DNA of 64,000 nt from Guyparkeria sp016278265. Lineage in GTDB: Bacteria; Pseudomonadota; Gammaproteobacteria; Halothiobacillales; Halothiobacillaceae. This document shows positions 46,049 to 55,869 of the stretch, piece by piece. Below the pieces are notes generated by a model. The model saw nothing but the letters and a program-made list of their open reading frames with translations, searched no databases and had not been told where the DNA came from. Location of the stretch: NCBI RefSeq assembly GCF_044582145.1, contig NZ_JBDODO010000004.1; one strand, given 5' to 3'. A program made the position numbers and the translations under genes. The stretch's first letter is position 1; each line of letters opens with the position of its first letter.

Positions 46049-47080
46049 ATGAAATACAAGGACAAACGGCTGCATGTCCTTGATCAGCGGCTTTTACCTC
46101 ACCGGGTCGAATGGCTGTGTTGTTCAGACGCAACGTGCGTGGCAAAAGTGATACGCGACATGGCGGTGCGCGGGGCGCCTGCCATCGGGGTCGCGGCGGC
46201 TTATGGCTATTTGCTTGCCGCGCACGCGGCGATCGCCCAGGGTGACGATCTAACCGTCACGACGCTTGAACCGGCCTATCGCGAACTGGCCGCGGCGCGT
46301 CCGACGGCCGTCAACCTGGTTTGGGCATTGGATTGCATGGCTGCCTGTCTGCGTACGGTCGAATCGCTGGAGGGTGACGAGCGGCTGCGTCGCTTGTCTG
46401 CCGAAGCGCAAATGATCGAGTCCCGTGACGTCGAGGCGAATCTTGCCATGAGCCAGTTGGGAGCGGGGCTGATCGATTCCGACTCGGAACGGGGCTGGGT
46501 GCTTACTCATTGCAACACCGGTGCGTTGGCCACCGCGGGACAGGGTACGGCGCTGGGTGTCGTCCGTGATGCCTGGGCCGCCGGGCGCCTGAGGGGGGTG
46601 TTTGTGGACGAAACCCGCCCCTGGTTGCAGGGCTCTCGGCTGACGGCGTGGGAGTTGCAGCAGGAATCGATTCCCTACCGGCTTATTTGTGACAGTGCCG
46701 CGGCGAGCGTGTTGGCCACCGGTCAGGTGAGTTGGGTGATCGTGGGCGCCGACCGGGTCGCGGCGAATGGCGACGTCGCGAACAAGATTGGCACTTACGC
46801 GCTGGCCGTGCTGGCACGACATCACGGCGTGAAGTTCATGGTGGTTGCGCCACGTTCGACGATCGATCGCGACTGCGCCCATGGTGGGGCAATCGAGATC
46901 GAGGAGCGTCCCGCATCTGAGGTGAGTGAAATCGCTGGACGGCCGGTGGCCCCCGAGGGGGTCGTTGTTTACAACCCGGCCTTCGATGTCACGCCGGCCG
47001 GGTTGATCGATGCCCTGGTTACCGAGGTCGGGGTGGTGCGGCGTCCGGATCGTGCCGGGGTTGCGCGGCTATTCGAGTGA
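46049..47080 (+). CDS. mtnA: Methylthioribose-1-phosphate isomerase
   Basis: A 343-residue isomerase of the methionine salvage pathway that converts 5-methylthioribose-1-phosphate to the ribulose form. Motifs include MAVRGAPAIGVAAAYGYLL, THCNTGALATAGQGTALGV (catalytic Cys), DETRPWLQGSRLTAWEL and GADRVAANGDVANKIGTYAL (catalytic Asp). The frame continues upstream to a TTG at 46031, giving 349 residues. I prefer ATG 46049, but neither start has a strong ribosome site. No other mtn gene is nearby. Confidence 0.9.
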   Translation: MKYKDKRLHVLDQRLLPHRVEWLCCSDATCVAKVIRDMAVRGAPAIGVAAAYGYLLAAHAAIAQGDDLTVTTLEPAYRELAAARPTAVNLVWALDCMAACLRTVESLEGDERLRRLSAEAQMIESRDVEANLAMSQLGAGLIDSDSERGWVLTHCNTGALATAGQGTALGVVRDAWAAGRLRGVFVDETRPWLQGSRLTAWELQQESIPYRLICDSAAASVLATGQVSWVIVGADRVAANGDVANKIGTYALAVLARHHGVKFMVVAPRSTIDRDCAHGGAIEIEERPASEVSEIAGRPVAPEGVVVYNPAFDVTPAGLIDALVTEVGVVRRPDRAGVARLFE

Positions 47081-47269
47081 CAGGCCGGCTGGGGCGGCCC
47101 TGCAAGGGGCGCTCTGTGGTAGGATAGCCCGGTTTGCCGCCGCCCCCGTCCGACCGCAGCCACAAGGGCTCTCTGGCGGTCTCGCGGAGTCGCGGTGATC
47201 CGGCGGGGCGTGTTCGAAGGTGATTGCCTTCCCGTCTCGTTGCAGCGGTTGGAAAGACCGCGCCGTTGA

Positions 47270-47300
47270 ATCAGGACACTCGTGGGTATCAGGACACTCG
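47270..47300 (+). repeat. 13-bp direct repeat in the gyrA leader
   Basis: Two copies of atcaggacactcg (47270-47282 and 47288-47300) are separated by 5 bases just before the gyrA ATG. Each copy carries an AGGA ribosome-site core. A 7-codon frame from GTG 47282 ends in a TGA that overlaps the gyrA ATG. Confidence 0.6.
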
Positions 47301-47301
47301 A

Positions 47302-49881
47302 ATGACTCAGTTCGCTCAAGAAATCTTCCCGGTCAATCTCGAAGACGAGATGCGGCAGTCCTATCTCGATTACGCCATGAGCGTGATCGTGGGGCGTGCG
47401 CTGCCGGATGCCCGTGACGGTCTCAAGCCGGTGCATCGCCGCGTCCTCTACGCCATGCGCGAGCTGGGCAACGAATGGAACAAGCCCTACAAGAAATCCG
47501 CGCGTGTCGTGGGTGACGTCATCGGTAAGTATCACCCGCACGGGGATTCGGCGGTCTACGACGCGCTGGTGCGCATGGCGCAGGATTTCTCCATGCGCAA
47601 GATGCTCATCGACGGGCAGGGTAACTTCGGCTCGGTGGACGGTGATGCTCCGGCCGCGATGCGTTACACCGAAGTGCGCATGGCGAAGATCGCCCATGAG
47701 CTCCTCGCCGACATCGACAAGGAAACCGTCGACTTTATCGACAACTACGACGGTTCCGAGTCCGAGCCGCAGGTCCTGCCCGCCCAGTTCCCGAACCTGC
47801 TGGTCAACGGCTCGTCGGGTATTGCCGTGGGCATGGCCACCAATATCCCTCCCCACAACCTCGGCGAGGTGCTCGACGCCACCGTCGCGATGATCGACGA
47901 CCCGGCGATCAATGATGACGACCTGCTCGCGTACGTGCCGGCCCCCGACTTCCCGACCGCCGGCATCATCAATGGCGCGGCCGGCCTGCGTGATGCCTAC
48001 CTCACGGGTCGTGGCCGCTGCGTGATGCGTGCCCGCGCCGGATTCGAGGACAGCGAGAAGACCGATCGCACCTCGATCGTGATCACCGAGCTGCCGTACC
48101 AGGTCAACAAGGCGCGCCTGATCGAGCGCATTGCCGAACTGGTGCGCGAGAAAAAGATCGACGGCATCGCCGAACTGCGTGATGAATCCGACAAGGACGG
48201 CATGCGCGTCGTGATCGAGTGCAAGCGTGGCGAAATGCCCGACGTGCTCCTGAACAACCTCTACCAGCAGACCCAGTTGCAGAGCGTGTTCGGTATCAAC
48301 ATGGTCACGCTGATCGATGGCCAGCCGCGCACTGTCGGGCTGCGCGAGATCCTCAACGTCTTCCTGCGTCATCGCCGCGAAGTCGTCACTCGCCGCACCA
48401 TCTACGATCTGCGCAAGGCGCGCGATCGCGCCCACATCCTCGAGGGTCTGGCGGTGGCCCTGGCGAACATCGACCCGATGATCGCCGTGATCAAGGCCGC
48501 ACCCACTCCGGCCGAAGCGAAGGTCAAGCTGCTCGAAGGCACGTGGGAGTCCGGTGTGGTCCGCACCATGCTCGAGAAGGCCGATGCCGCCGCCTCGCGT
48601 CCCGAGGCGCTGGGCGACGCGTTTGGCCTGCAGGAAGACGGCAGCTATCGGCTGTCGACCGAGCAGGCCCAGGCCATTCTCGAGATGCGCCTCAACCGCC
48701 TGACCGGCCTCGAGCAGGACAAGATCGTCGAGGAATACGCCAACCTCCTCGAGCGCATCATCGACCTGCTCGACATCCTGCGCTCGGAAGAGCGGCTGAT
48801 GCAGGTGATCCGTGACGAGTTGATGCGGATCCGGGACGAGTACGCCGATCCACGTCGCACCGAGATCATCGTCGATTACGAGGATCTCTCGATGGAGGAC
48901 CTGATCGCCGAGGAAGATCGGGTGGTCACCCTTTCTCGCGAGGGCTACATCAAGACCCAGTCGCTGACCGACTATCGCAGTCAGCGCCGTGGCGGACGCG
49001 GCAAGTCCTCGACGCGAATGAAGGACGAGGACGTCATCGAGCAGTTGCTGGTGGCCAGTACCCACGCCTGGGTGCTGATGTTCACCAACTACGGTCGGGT
49101 CTACTGGCGCAAGGTCTACCAGTTGCCGCAGGGTGCCCGCGGCGCGCGCGGCCGACCGGTGGTCAACGTGCTGCCGCTGCAGGATGGCGAGCACATCAAC
49201 ACCATGTTGCCGGTGCGCGAGTTCGTCGACGATCACTACATCTTCTTCGCCACGCGCAATGGCCAGGTGAAGAAGACCCCGCTGGTCGACTTCTCCCGGC
49301 CGCGCCAGGCCGGCATCATCGCCATCGACCTGCGTGAAGGCGACCGGTTGATCGGTGCGGCGCTGACCGACGGCTCCCGCGAGATCATGCTGTTCTCCAA
49401 TGCCGGCAAGGCGACGCGTTTCGCCGAGGAAGATGTGCGGTCGATGGGTCGTACGGCGGCGGGCGTGCGAGGGATTCGCCTGCAGGACAAGCAGTTCGTG
49501 GTCTCGTTGATCGTGGTCGACGAAGGCGAGGTGCTCACCGCCACCGAGAACGGCTATGGCAAGCGCACCCCCACCGACGACTTCCCCGTCTACAACCGGG
49601 GCGGGCAGGGCGTGATCGCGATCAACACCAGTGAGCGCAACGGCGAGCTGGTCGGCGCGGTACTGGTGCGCGAGTCCGACGAGGTGATTCTGATCTCGAA
49701 CCGCGGTACACTCGTGCGCACCGAGGTGGCCCAGATTTCCTCGCTGTCGCGCAATACCCAGGGCGTGACCCTCATCCGCCTGGGCAAGGACGAGCGCCTG
49801 GTCCAGGTCGAGCCGGTCGCGGCCATGGATGACGATGGCGACGAAGAGGAAGAAGCCGAAGGACCCGACGCGGAGGAGTGA
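47302..49881 (+). CDS. gyrA: DNA gyrase subunit A
   Basis: An 859-residue type II topoisomerase subunit. The catalytic Tyr is in AAMRYTEVRM. The quinolone-determining region reads HPHGDSAVYDALVRMAQ, with the Ser and Asp equivalent to E. coli S83 and D87, so it appears wild type. The GyrA box QRRGGRGKSS is present, followed by a beta-pinwheel with repeated YKxR-type blades and an acidic tail. ATG 47302 is chosen for its caggac site and family length; the frame is open 26 codons further. It heads the serC-rpsA supraoperon region. Confidence 0.95.
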   Translation: MTQFAQEIFPVNLEDEMRQSYLDYAMSVIVGRALPDARDGLKPVHRRVLYAMRELGNEWNKPYKKSARVVGDVIGKYHPHGDSAVYDALVRMAQDFSMRKMLIDGQGNFGSVDGDAPAAMRYTEVRMAKIAHELLADIDKETVDFIDNYDGSESEPQVLPAQFPNLLVNGSSGIAVGMATNIPPHNLGEVLDATVAMIDDPAINDDDLLAYVPAPDFPTAGIINGAAGLRDAYLTGRGRCVMRARAGFEDSEKTDRTSIVITELPYQVNKARLIERIAELVREKKIDGIAELRDESDKDGMRVVIECKRGEMPDVLLNNLYQQTQLQSVFGINMVTLIDGQPRTVGLREILNVFLRHRREVVTRRTIYDLRKARDRAHILEGLAVALANIDPMIAVIKAAPTPAEAKVKLLEGTWESGVVRTMLEKADAAASRPEALGDAFGLQEDGSYRLSTEQAQAILEMRLNRLTGLEQDKIVEEYANLLERIIDLLDILRSEERLMQVIRDELMRIRDEYADPRRTEIIVDYEDLSMEDLIAEEDRVVTLSREGYIKTQSLTDYRSQRRGGRGKSSTRMKDEDVIEQLLVASTHAWVLMFTNYGRVYWRKVYQLPQGARGARGRPVVNVLPLQDGEHINTMLPVREFVDDHYIFFATRNGQVKKTPLVDFSRPRQAGIIAIDLREGDRLIGAALTDGSREIMLFSNAGKATRFAEEDVRSMGRTAAGVRGIRLQDKQFVVSLIVVDEGEVLTATENGYGKRTPTDDFPVYNRGGQGVIAINTSERNGELVGAVLVRESDEVILISNRGTLVRTEVAQISSLSRNTQGVTLIRLGKDERLVQVEPVAAMDDDGDEEEEAEGPDAEE

Positions 49882-49911
49882 TCCCCGCCGTGGCGAAGGA
49901 CGCCGCCCCCG

Positions 49912-49936
49912 ACAGCCCGCCCAAGCGGGCTGTTTA
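49912..49936 (+). terminator. Weak terminator after gyrA
   Basis: The stem cagcccgc/gcgggctg with loop CCAA is followed by only three Ts. It lies about 31 bases after the gyrA stop and just before repeat copy 2, so it may be leaky. Confidence 0.55.
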
Positions 49937-49946
49937 CGATTGAATA

Positions 49947-50213
49947 GGGAAGGCCTGCACGAAAACGATACCGCTCTGCGCGCCTTGAGCCGGGCAGATG
50001 CAAGGCGACCGTCCGCCGCGGAAGAGTGATTCTCTTTCCAAGGACGGCAACGCCGCAGGTGGCCGGCTCAAGGCACGCCCTTCGGGGCCAGGCGAGCCGT
50101 CCGTGCTCGGCGTTGCGCCGTCTTGGCGTGGCCGCCGCACGCCGGCGACGACGCGCCTTGATCACGGCCGGCTCGCCTGGCCAGAGTGGCATCGTTTTCG
50201 TGCAGGCCTTCCC
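49947..50213. repeat. 267-bp inverted-repeat element, copy 2
   Basis: Bounded by perfect 23-bp inverted repeats: 49947-49969 begins gggaaggcctgcacgaaaac and 50191-50213 is its complement. A weaker match extends inward for about 12 more bases. The internal dyad gcaacgccg ... cggcgttgc (near 50047 and 50108) lines up with copy 1 in the reverse orientation at the same offsets (about 99-108 and 152-166). It fills the gyrA-serC gap. Confidence 0.85.
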
Positions 50214-50272
50214 CTAGACCGGGCGAGACATCGCCCGGTCGCTTGTTTTCCGTTTCTGTTCAGGAGTAGTGC

Positions 50273-51355
50273 ATGGCTCGCGTTTACAACTTCAGCGCCG
50301 GTCCGGCGATGTTGCCCACCGAGGTCCTCACCCGCGCACGGGACGAGATGGTCGATTACCAGGGGACCGGCATGTCGGTCATGGAGATGAGCCATCGGGG
50401 CAAGCATTTCGTCGGCATTGCCGAGCAGGCGGAAGCGAACCTGCGCAAGCTGATGAATATCCCGGATAACTACAAGGTGCTGTTCCTGCAGGGCGGCGCC
50501 TCGACCCAGTTCGGCGCCATCCCGTTGAACCTGGGCAACGGCTCGGGCAAGGCCGACTACCTGAATACCGGCCACTGGTCGGTCAAGGCGATCAAGGAAG
50601 CCAAGCGCTTCGTCGATGTCAACGTCGTCGCCGACACCAAGCCGGAAAACTTCACCACGCTGCCGGCCGAGGGCGAGATCAACTTCTCCGCTGACGCCGA
50701 CTACGTCCACTACACGCCGAACGAGACCATCGCCGGCGTCGAGTTCCCCTACATCCCCGACACCGGCGACGTGCCGCTGGTCGCGGACATGTCTTCGACC
50801 ATCCTGTCGCGCCCGATCGACGTCTCGAAGTTTGGCGTCATCTACGCCGGGGCGCAGAAGAACATCGGCCCGGCCGGCTTGACCATCGTCATCGTCCGCG
50901 AGGACCTGATGGGCAAGTCGCGCGACAACACCCCGGCAATGCTCGACTGGGCCACCCAGGCCGAAGCCGACTCCATGTTCAACACCCCGCCGACCTACGC
51001 CTGGTACATGGCAGGCCTGGTGTTCGAGCACCTGCTCGCCAAGGGCGGCCTCGAGGAGATGGGCAAGATCAACGAGCGCAAGGCCGAAAAGCTTTACGCC
51101 GCCATCGACGACAACCCGTTCTACAGCAACCCGGTTCAGCCCGAGTATCGCTCCTGGATGAACGTGCCGTTCATGCTGGCCGATGATTCGCTCGACAAGA
51201 CCTTCCTCGAAGAGGCCGGTCGTCAGGGCCTGGTCACGCTCAACGGTCACCGCTCGGTTGGCGGCATGCGCGCAAGCATCTACAACGCCATGCCCGAGGC
51301 CGGCGTCGATGCGCTGATCCATTTCATGAACGACTTCGCCAAGCGCCACGGCTGA
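50273..51355 (+). CDS. serC: Phosphoserine aminotransferase
   Basis: A 360-residue PLP enzyme of serine and pyridoxal phosphate synthesis. The N-terminus VYNFSAGPAMLPTEVL is diagnostic, the PLP lysine is in IYAGAQKNIGPAGLT, and the C-terminal HRSVGGMRASIYNAMP is conserved. The length equals the family norm (E. coli 362). An aggag site precedes the ATG. It starts a gene run that goes on to serA, pheA, hisC, tyrA and aroA. Confidence 0.95.
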   Translation: MARVYNFSAGPAMLPTEVLTRARDEMVDYQGTGMSVMEMSHRGKHFVGIAEQAEANLRKLMNIPDNYKVLFLQGGASTQFGAIPLNLGNGSGKADYLNTGHWSVKAIKEAKRFVDVNVVADTKPENFTTLPAEGEINFSADADYVHYTPNETIAGVEFPYIPDTGDVPLVADMSSTILSRPIDVSKFGVIYAGAQKNIGPAGLTIVIVREDLMGKSRDNTPAMLDWATQAEADSMFNTPPTYAWYMAGLVFEHLLAKGGLEEMGKINERKAEKLYAAIDDNPFYSNPVQPEYRSWMNVPFMLADDSLDKTFLEEAGRQGLVTLNGHRSVGGMRASIYNAMPEAGVDALIHFMNDFAKRHG

Positions 51356-51401
51356 GCCCTCGCTCGCCTCGCTGCCAGCAACTGTTTTCAAGGAATCCGT
51401 C

Positions 51402-52565
51402 ATGTACAAGATCCACACCCTCAACGCCATCTCCAACAAGGGCCTCGAGCGTCTGCCGACCGACAAGTACGACATCGGTGCCGAGCTGAACGACGCGGAC
51501 GGCATCCTGGTCCGGTCGGCCAAGATGCACGACATGGACCTGCCGGAGTCGCTGCTGGCCATCGGTCGTGCCGGCGCCGGCGTCAACAACGTCCCGGTCG
51601 ACCGCATGACCGACAAGGGCGTGGTGGTCTTCAACGCCCCGGGCGCGAACGCCAATGCAGTCAAGGAACTGGTCATCGCCGGCATGCTGATGTCGATCCG
51701 CAACATCGGCCCGGCCTGGGACTTTGCGCGCAAGCTTGAGGGGTCAGACGAGGAGATCAACAAGGCGACCGAGGCCGGCAAGAAGCACTTCAAGGGCTTC
51801 GAGTTGCCGGGTCGCACCCTGGGCATCATTGGCCTGGGCGCGATCGGCGTGCGCGTGGCCAACTCGGCCAAGGCGCTGGGTATGCGGGTGATCGGCTTCG
51901 ATCCGGGCATCAGCGTTGAGCGTGCCTGGGAGCTGTCGCCGGACGTGCACCAGGCGGGCAGCGTCGACGAGGTCCTGGCCAAGGCCGACTTCGTCTCCCT
52001 GCACGTGCCGCTGATGGAGCAGACCAAGGACCTGATCAATGCCGAGCGGCTGGCGTTCATGAAGGACAACTGCGTGGTCCTGAACTTCGCCCGTGCCGGC
52101 ATCGTCAACGAGCAGGACATGGTCGACGCCCTGGACAACGGCAAGGCCCTGTCCTACGTCTGCGACTTCCCGACCAACCTGACCAAGAACCACCCGAAGT
52201 GCCTGGCCCTGCCGCACCTGGGTGCATCTACCGACGAGGCCGAGGACAACTGCGCGATCATGGTTGCCGACCAGGTGCGTGACTACATCGAGAACGGCAA
52301 CATCAAGAACGCGGTCAACATGCCGCATGTCCAGATGGCCCGTTCCGGTGCCCAGCGCATCGCGATCGCCAACCTCAACCGCCCGGACATGGTCGGTCAG
52401 ATCTCGCACATCCTCGGCAAGTCCGGCGTGAACATCGAGCACCTGGTCAACGAGTCGCGTGACAAGGTGGCCTACACCCTGTTGGACGTCGACCGCGAGG
52501 TGCCGGCCGAGACCCGCGACGAGCTCGCGGCCATCGACGGCGTCCTGCGCCTGCGCCTGCTCTGA
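51402..52565 (+). CDS. serA: D-3-phosphoglycerate dehydrogenase
   Basis: A 387-residue NAD-dependent dehydrogenase, the first step of serine synthesis. The Rossmann motif is GLGAIGVRVANSAKALG, FARAGIVNEQDMVDAL carries the catalytic Arg, and LPHLGASTDEAEDN has the catalytic His. A C-terminal ACT domain (ILGKSGVNIEHLVNESRDKV) likely binds serine for feedback control. It lacks the large intervening domain of long SerA. It lies 46 bases after serC, an unusual insertion in the serC-pheA pair. Confidence 0.93.
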   Translation: MYKIHTLNAISNKGLERLPTDKYDIGAELNDADGILVRSAKMHDMDLPESLLAIGRAGAGVNNVPVDRMTDKGVVVFNAPGANANAVKELVIAGMLMSIRNIGPAWDFARKLEGSDEEINKATEAGKKHFKGFELPGRTLGIIGLGAIGVRVANSAKALGMRVIGFDPGISVERAWELSPDVHQAGSVDEVLAKADFVSLHVPLMEQTKDLINAERLAFMKDNCVVLNFARAGIVNEQDMVDALDNGKALSYVCDFPTNLTKNHPKCLALPHLGASTDEAEDNCAIMVADQVRDYIENGNIKNAVNMPHVQMARSGAQRIAIANLNRPDMVGQISHILGKSGVNIEHLVNESRDKVAYTLLDVDREVPAETRDELAAIDGVLRLRLL

Positions 52566-52580
52566 TCCCCGTTCGGGCCC

Positions 52581-53726
52581 ATGGGCGGCACAAACGCCAA
52601 GTCCGCGGCTGACGCGCCACTGCCCGAGAGCCTGGACGAGGTGCGGGTGCTGATCGACTCGATCGATCGGCAGATACTCGACCTGCTCGGCCAGCGTGCG
52701 CGTCTGGCCGAGCAGGTCGCGTTGATCAAGGAGCGCGATCCCGCGCATCATTCGGGGCAATCGTTCTATCGGCCGGAGCGCGAGGCGCAGGTGCTTTCCC
52801 GCATCCGCGAGCTCAACCCCGGTCCGCTGGACGATGAGACCGTCGCCTGGCTGTTCCGAGAGATCATGTCGGCCTGTCTCGCCCACGAGCGGCCGCTGGC
52901 GATCGCGACCCTCGGGCCATCGGGCACGTTCTCCGAGCTGGCCGCGGTGGCGGCCTTCGGTCATGGTGGCCGGCTGCAGTTCGAGCCGGGCATCCCCGAG
53001 GTATTCCGTGCGGTCTCCGCGGGCAGCGTCGATTACGGCGTGGTGCCGCTGGAGAACTCCACCGAGGGGAGTGTCTCGGTCACGCTCGACTCGCTGGCCG
53101 GTAGCGACCTGCTGCTGTGCGGCGAGGTGGCCCTGCGGATCAATCAGCAATTGATGGCGCATCCCGATGCCGGCCGTACGCCGCGCGTGATCGTCTCGCA
53201 TGCCCAGTCGCTGGCCCAGTGCCGCGAATGGCTCGATGCCCATTTCCCCGGCATTGAGCGCATGGCCGTGTCCAGCAACAGCGCGGCCGCCCAGCAGGCG
53301 GCGTCCGACCACGAGGTGTTCGCCATCGGTCCGACGTTCGCCGCCGAGCGTCATGGGCTGGTGGTGCGTGCCTCGAACATCCAGGACAACGTCCAGAACA
53401 CCACCCGTTTTGCGGTGCTCGGCCGCGAGCCGGTCGCGCCCTCGGGCAACGACAAGACCGCCTTGCTGCTATCGGTGACCAACGAGCCCGGCGCCCTGAC
53501 ACGGCTGTTGTTGCCCCTGTCCGAGGCCGGCATCGACGTGCTGCGCATCGAGTCACGCCCGGCGCGGGACCGTGTCTGGGATTACGTGTTCTTCATCGAC
53601 ATCGCCGGTCATCGCGACGAGCCGTCGGTGACGGCGGCGCTCGAGCAGTTGCGGCCCCATTGCGGTCAACTGCGGGTGCTGGGGTCCTACCCGGTGCCGG
53701 TGATCAGCCAGCCGGGAGGCGAATGA
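52581..53726 (+). CDS. pheA: Chorismate mutase / prephenate dehydratase (P-protein)
   Basis: A 381-residue bifunctional enzyme making phenylpyruvate. The AroQ chorismate mutase is at about 15-105 (LIDSIDRQILDLLGQRARLA). The dehydratase follows (LGPSGTFSELAAV, VPLENSTEGSVSVTLDSL, in part PLENSTEGSVSVTLDS). A regulatory ACT domain lies at about 290-375 (LLLSVTNEPGALTRLLLPLS and IESRPARD, the Phe-binding ESRP). The end overlaps the hisC start. Confidence 0.95.
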   Translation: MGGTNAKSAADAPLPESLDEVRVLIDSIDRQILDLLGQRARLAEQVALIKERDPAHHSGQSFYRPEREAQVLSRIRELNPGPLDDETVAWLFREIMSACLAHERPLAIATLGPSGTFSELAAVAAFGHGGRLQFEPGIPEVFRAVSAGSVDYGVVPLENSTEGSVSVTLDSLAGSDLLLCGEVALRINQQLMAHPDAGRTPRVIVSHAQSLAQCREWLDAHFPGIERMAVSSNSAAAQQAASDHEVFAIGPTFAAERHGLVVRASNIQDNVQNTTRFAVLGREPVAPSGNDKTALLLSVTNEPGALTRLLLPLSEAGIDVLRIESRPARDRVWDYVFFIDIAGHRDEPSVTAALEQLRPHCGQLRVLGSYPVPVISQPGGE

Positions 53727-54898
53727 TGGGCGTGGACGAGACCGAGTTGTCGTTCGGACGGGTACGTGACTGTGTCGCGGCCATCCGGCCCTACGTTCCG
53801 GGCAAGCCGGCCGAGGAGGTCGCGCGCGAGTACGGCATCGAGGAGGTGCTCAAGCTCGCCTCCAACGAGAATCCGCTCGGTCCATCGCCGCGGGCGGTCG
53901 AGGCGATCCAGGCGGGGCTGGCCGATCTGCATGTCTACCCGGACGGTAGCGGATTCCACCTCAAGCGAGCGATCGGCAGCCACTTCGGCGTACGTCCGGA
54001 GCAAGTCACGCTGGGCAATGGCTCGAACGACGTGCTCGAACTGGTTGCGCGCGCCTACCTTGAGCCGGGTGTCAACGCGGTGTTCTCCGAGCACGCCTTC
54101 GCCGTCTACGCCCTGGCGACACAGGCCGCCGGCGCCGAGGCGAAGGTCATGCCGGCGCGCCCGGCGGACGACCCCGAGATGCCCTTTGGGGCCGATCTCG
54201 AGGCGATGGCCGCGGCGGTCGACGAGCGCACCCGCGTGCTGTTCCTCGCCAATCCCAACAACCCGACCGGCACCTGGGTCGAGGCCGCCGAGCTGCGCGC
54301 GCTGCTGGATGCCGTGCCATCGCACGTGATCGTGGTCCTCGACGAGGCATATACCGAGTACGTCGACGACCCGGCGTTCCCGGACGGTATCGAGCTGCTC
54401 GCGCACTACCCGAACCTGGTGGTGACGCGCACCTTCTCTAAGATCTTCGGTCTGGCGGCGTTGCGCGTGGGCTTTGCGGTCAGCGACCCGGCGATCGCCA
54501 GCCTGCTCGATCGCGTGCGTCACCCCTTCAACGTCAACGCGCTGGCCCTGCGGGCCGCCGAAGCGGCTCTCGACGATGGCGAGTTCATCGCCCAGAGCCG
54601 AGAGGTCAACCGGGCCGGCCTGGCCCAGTGGGCAGCCGCCGCCGAGACGAACGGCTGGCAGACCGTGCCCAGCCGGGCGAACTTCATCACCGTGATCACG
54701 CCGTTTGCGGCCGGGCGGGTGTTCGAGGCCCTGCTGCGCGAGGGCGTGATCATTCGACCGCTCGGCGGCACGGAGGCCCGGGGCGGGCTGTCGCAGGCGT
54801 TGCGGGTCACCATCGGTACCGAGAAGCAGAACGCCCGTGCCATCGACGCTCTCAAGGGCGTGTTGGCGCGTCTGGCCCACGAGGACGCCTCGGCATGA
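53726..54898 (+). CDS. hisC: Histidinol-phosphate / aromatic aminotransferase
   Basis: A 390-residue fold type I PLP aminotransferase of the HisC group. LASNENPLGPSPRAVEAIQ is near the N-terminus, LANPNNPTGTW is the substrate site, and the PLP lysine is in RTFSKIFGLAALRVGF. It has no histidine-pathway neighbours and lies between pheA and tyrA. In this supraoperon the copy often called hisHb is thought to transaminate aromatic 2-oxo acids, so that role is likely. ATG 53726 has gggagg 6-9 bases upstream; ATG 53723 is equally possible. Confidence 0.88.
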   Translation: MGVDETELSFGRVRDCVAAIRPYVPGKPAEEVAREYGIEEVLKLASNENPLGPSPRAVEAIQAGLADLHVYPDGSGFHLKRAIGSHFGVRPEQVTLGNGSNDVLELVARAYLEPGVNAVFSEHAFAVYALATQAAGAEAKVMPARPADDPEMPFGADLEAMAAAVDERTRVLFLANPNNPTGTWVEAAELRALLDAVPSHVIVVLDEAYTEYVDDPAFPDGIELLAHYPNLVVTRTFSKIFGLAALRVGFAVSDPAIASLLDRVRHPFNVNALALRAAEAALDDGEFIAQSREVNRAGLAQWAAAAETNGWQTVPSRANFITVITPFAAGRVFEALLREGVIIRPLGGTEARGGLSQALRVTIGTEKQNARAIDALKGVLARLAHEDASA

Positions 54899-55812
54899 TG
54901 TTTCGCCGGCTGGCACTGATCGGCACGGGCCTGATCGGCGGTTCGCTGGCCCTGGCCCTGCGCGCGCGTGGGGAAGTGGGTGAGGTGGTGGGCTACTCGC
55001 GTCGGCTCGACACCCGCCTGGCCGCCGAGCGGCTGGGCCTGATCGACCGACCGGCGGATTCGATCGCCGAGGCGGTCGAGGGGGCAGACCTGGTATTCCT
55101 GGCCACGCCGGTCAAGGCGATGGATGCGGTGCTCGGCGAGTTGGCGACCTGCCTGCCGGACGACGCGCTGGTCACCGATGGTGGCAGCGTCAAGGGCGCG
55201 GTGGTTGAGCGGGCGCGGGCGCATCTGTCGGCCGGGCAACTGGCCCGATTCGTCCCGGGGCACCCGATTGCCGGGCGTGAGCGCAGCGGGCCGGAAGCGG
55301 CGACCTCGGATCTCTACCGCGGCCATCGCGTGATCCTCACGCCGATCGAGGAAAACCGCGCCGAGGACGTCGCCCGCATCGAGGCGATGTGGCAGGCGAC
55401 CGGGGCCCGTATCGAACGGCTCGAGGTGGCGCATCACGATCACGTGCTGGCCGCCACGTCCCACCTGCCGCATGCGGCCGCCTACGCGATGGTCTCGGCA
55501 CTGGCCCGGCTGGCCGAGCGTTACGAGGTCTTCCGCTACGCCGCGGGCGGCTTTCGTGACTTCACGCGCATTGCCAGCTCCGATCCGGTCATGTGGCGGG
55601 ATATCTGCCTCGACAACCGCGACGAGATTCTGGTGATGCTCGATCATTATCGAGCCGAGCTCGACTGCCTGCGGGGCATGCTGGAATCCGCCGATGGCGA
55701 GCAGATCGAGCATTACTTCCACGAGGCGAAGGCCGTGCGTGATGCCCTGTATCCCGTGGCCCAGGCTAACGGGGCCAACGGAGTTAGCCAGATGGGCAAG
55801 TCCAGCCGCTGA
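54895..55812 (+). CDS. tyrA: Prephenate dehydrogenase
   Basis: A 305-residue NAD(P)-dependent dehydrogenase for tyrosine synthesis. The Rossmann motif LALIGTGLIGGSLALALR is at the N-terminus, followed by TDGGSVKGAVVE, PGHPIAGRERSG (catalytic His) and ATSHLPHAAAYAM. There is no fused chorismate mutase, unlike enteric TyrA. The ATG overlaps the hisC stop (ATGATG). Confidence 0.93.
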   Translation: MMFRRLALIGTGLIGGSLALALRARGEVGEVVGYSRRLDTRLAAERLGLIDRPADSIAEAVEGADLVFLATPVKAMDAVLGELATCLPDDALVTDGGSVKGAVVERARAHLSAGQLARFVPGHPIAGRERSGPEAATSDLYRGHRVILTPIEENRAEDVARIEAMWQATGARIERLEVAHHDHVLAATSHLPHAAAYAMVSALARLAERYEVFRYAAGGFRDFTRIASSDPVMWRDICLDNRDEILVMLDHYRAELDCLRGMLESADGEQIEHYFHEAKAVRDALYPVAQANGANGVSQMGKSSR

Positions 55813-55869
55813 TTCGCCGGCTTGTCCGAACCAATCTTCTTTCAGCCCAACCCCCCGGATGACCGCGCC

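Noticed and set aside
46969..49236. A 755-codon frame antisense to gyrA
   Set aside because: gyrA is unmistakable on the plus strand; the antisense product has no family features.
47302..49881. Quinolone-resistance change in gyrA
   Set aside because: The positions equivalent to S83 and D87 are Ser and Asp, the wild-type residues.
50162..52144. A 660-codon frame antisense to serC and serA
   Set aside because: Mirror of conserved genes, with low-complexity composition.
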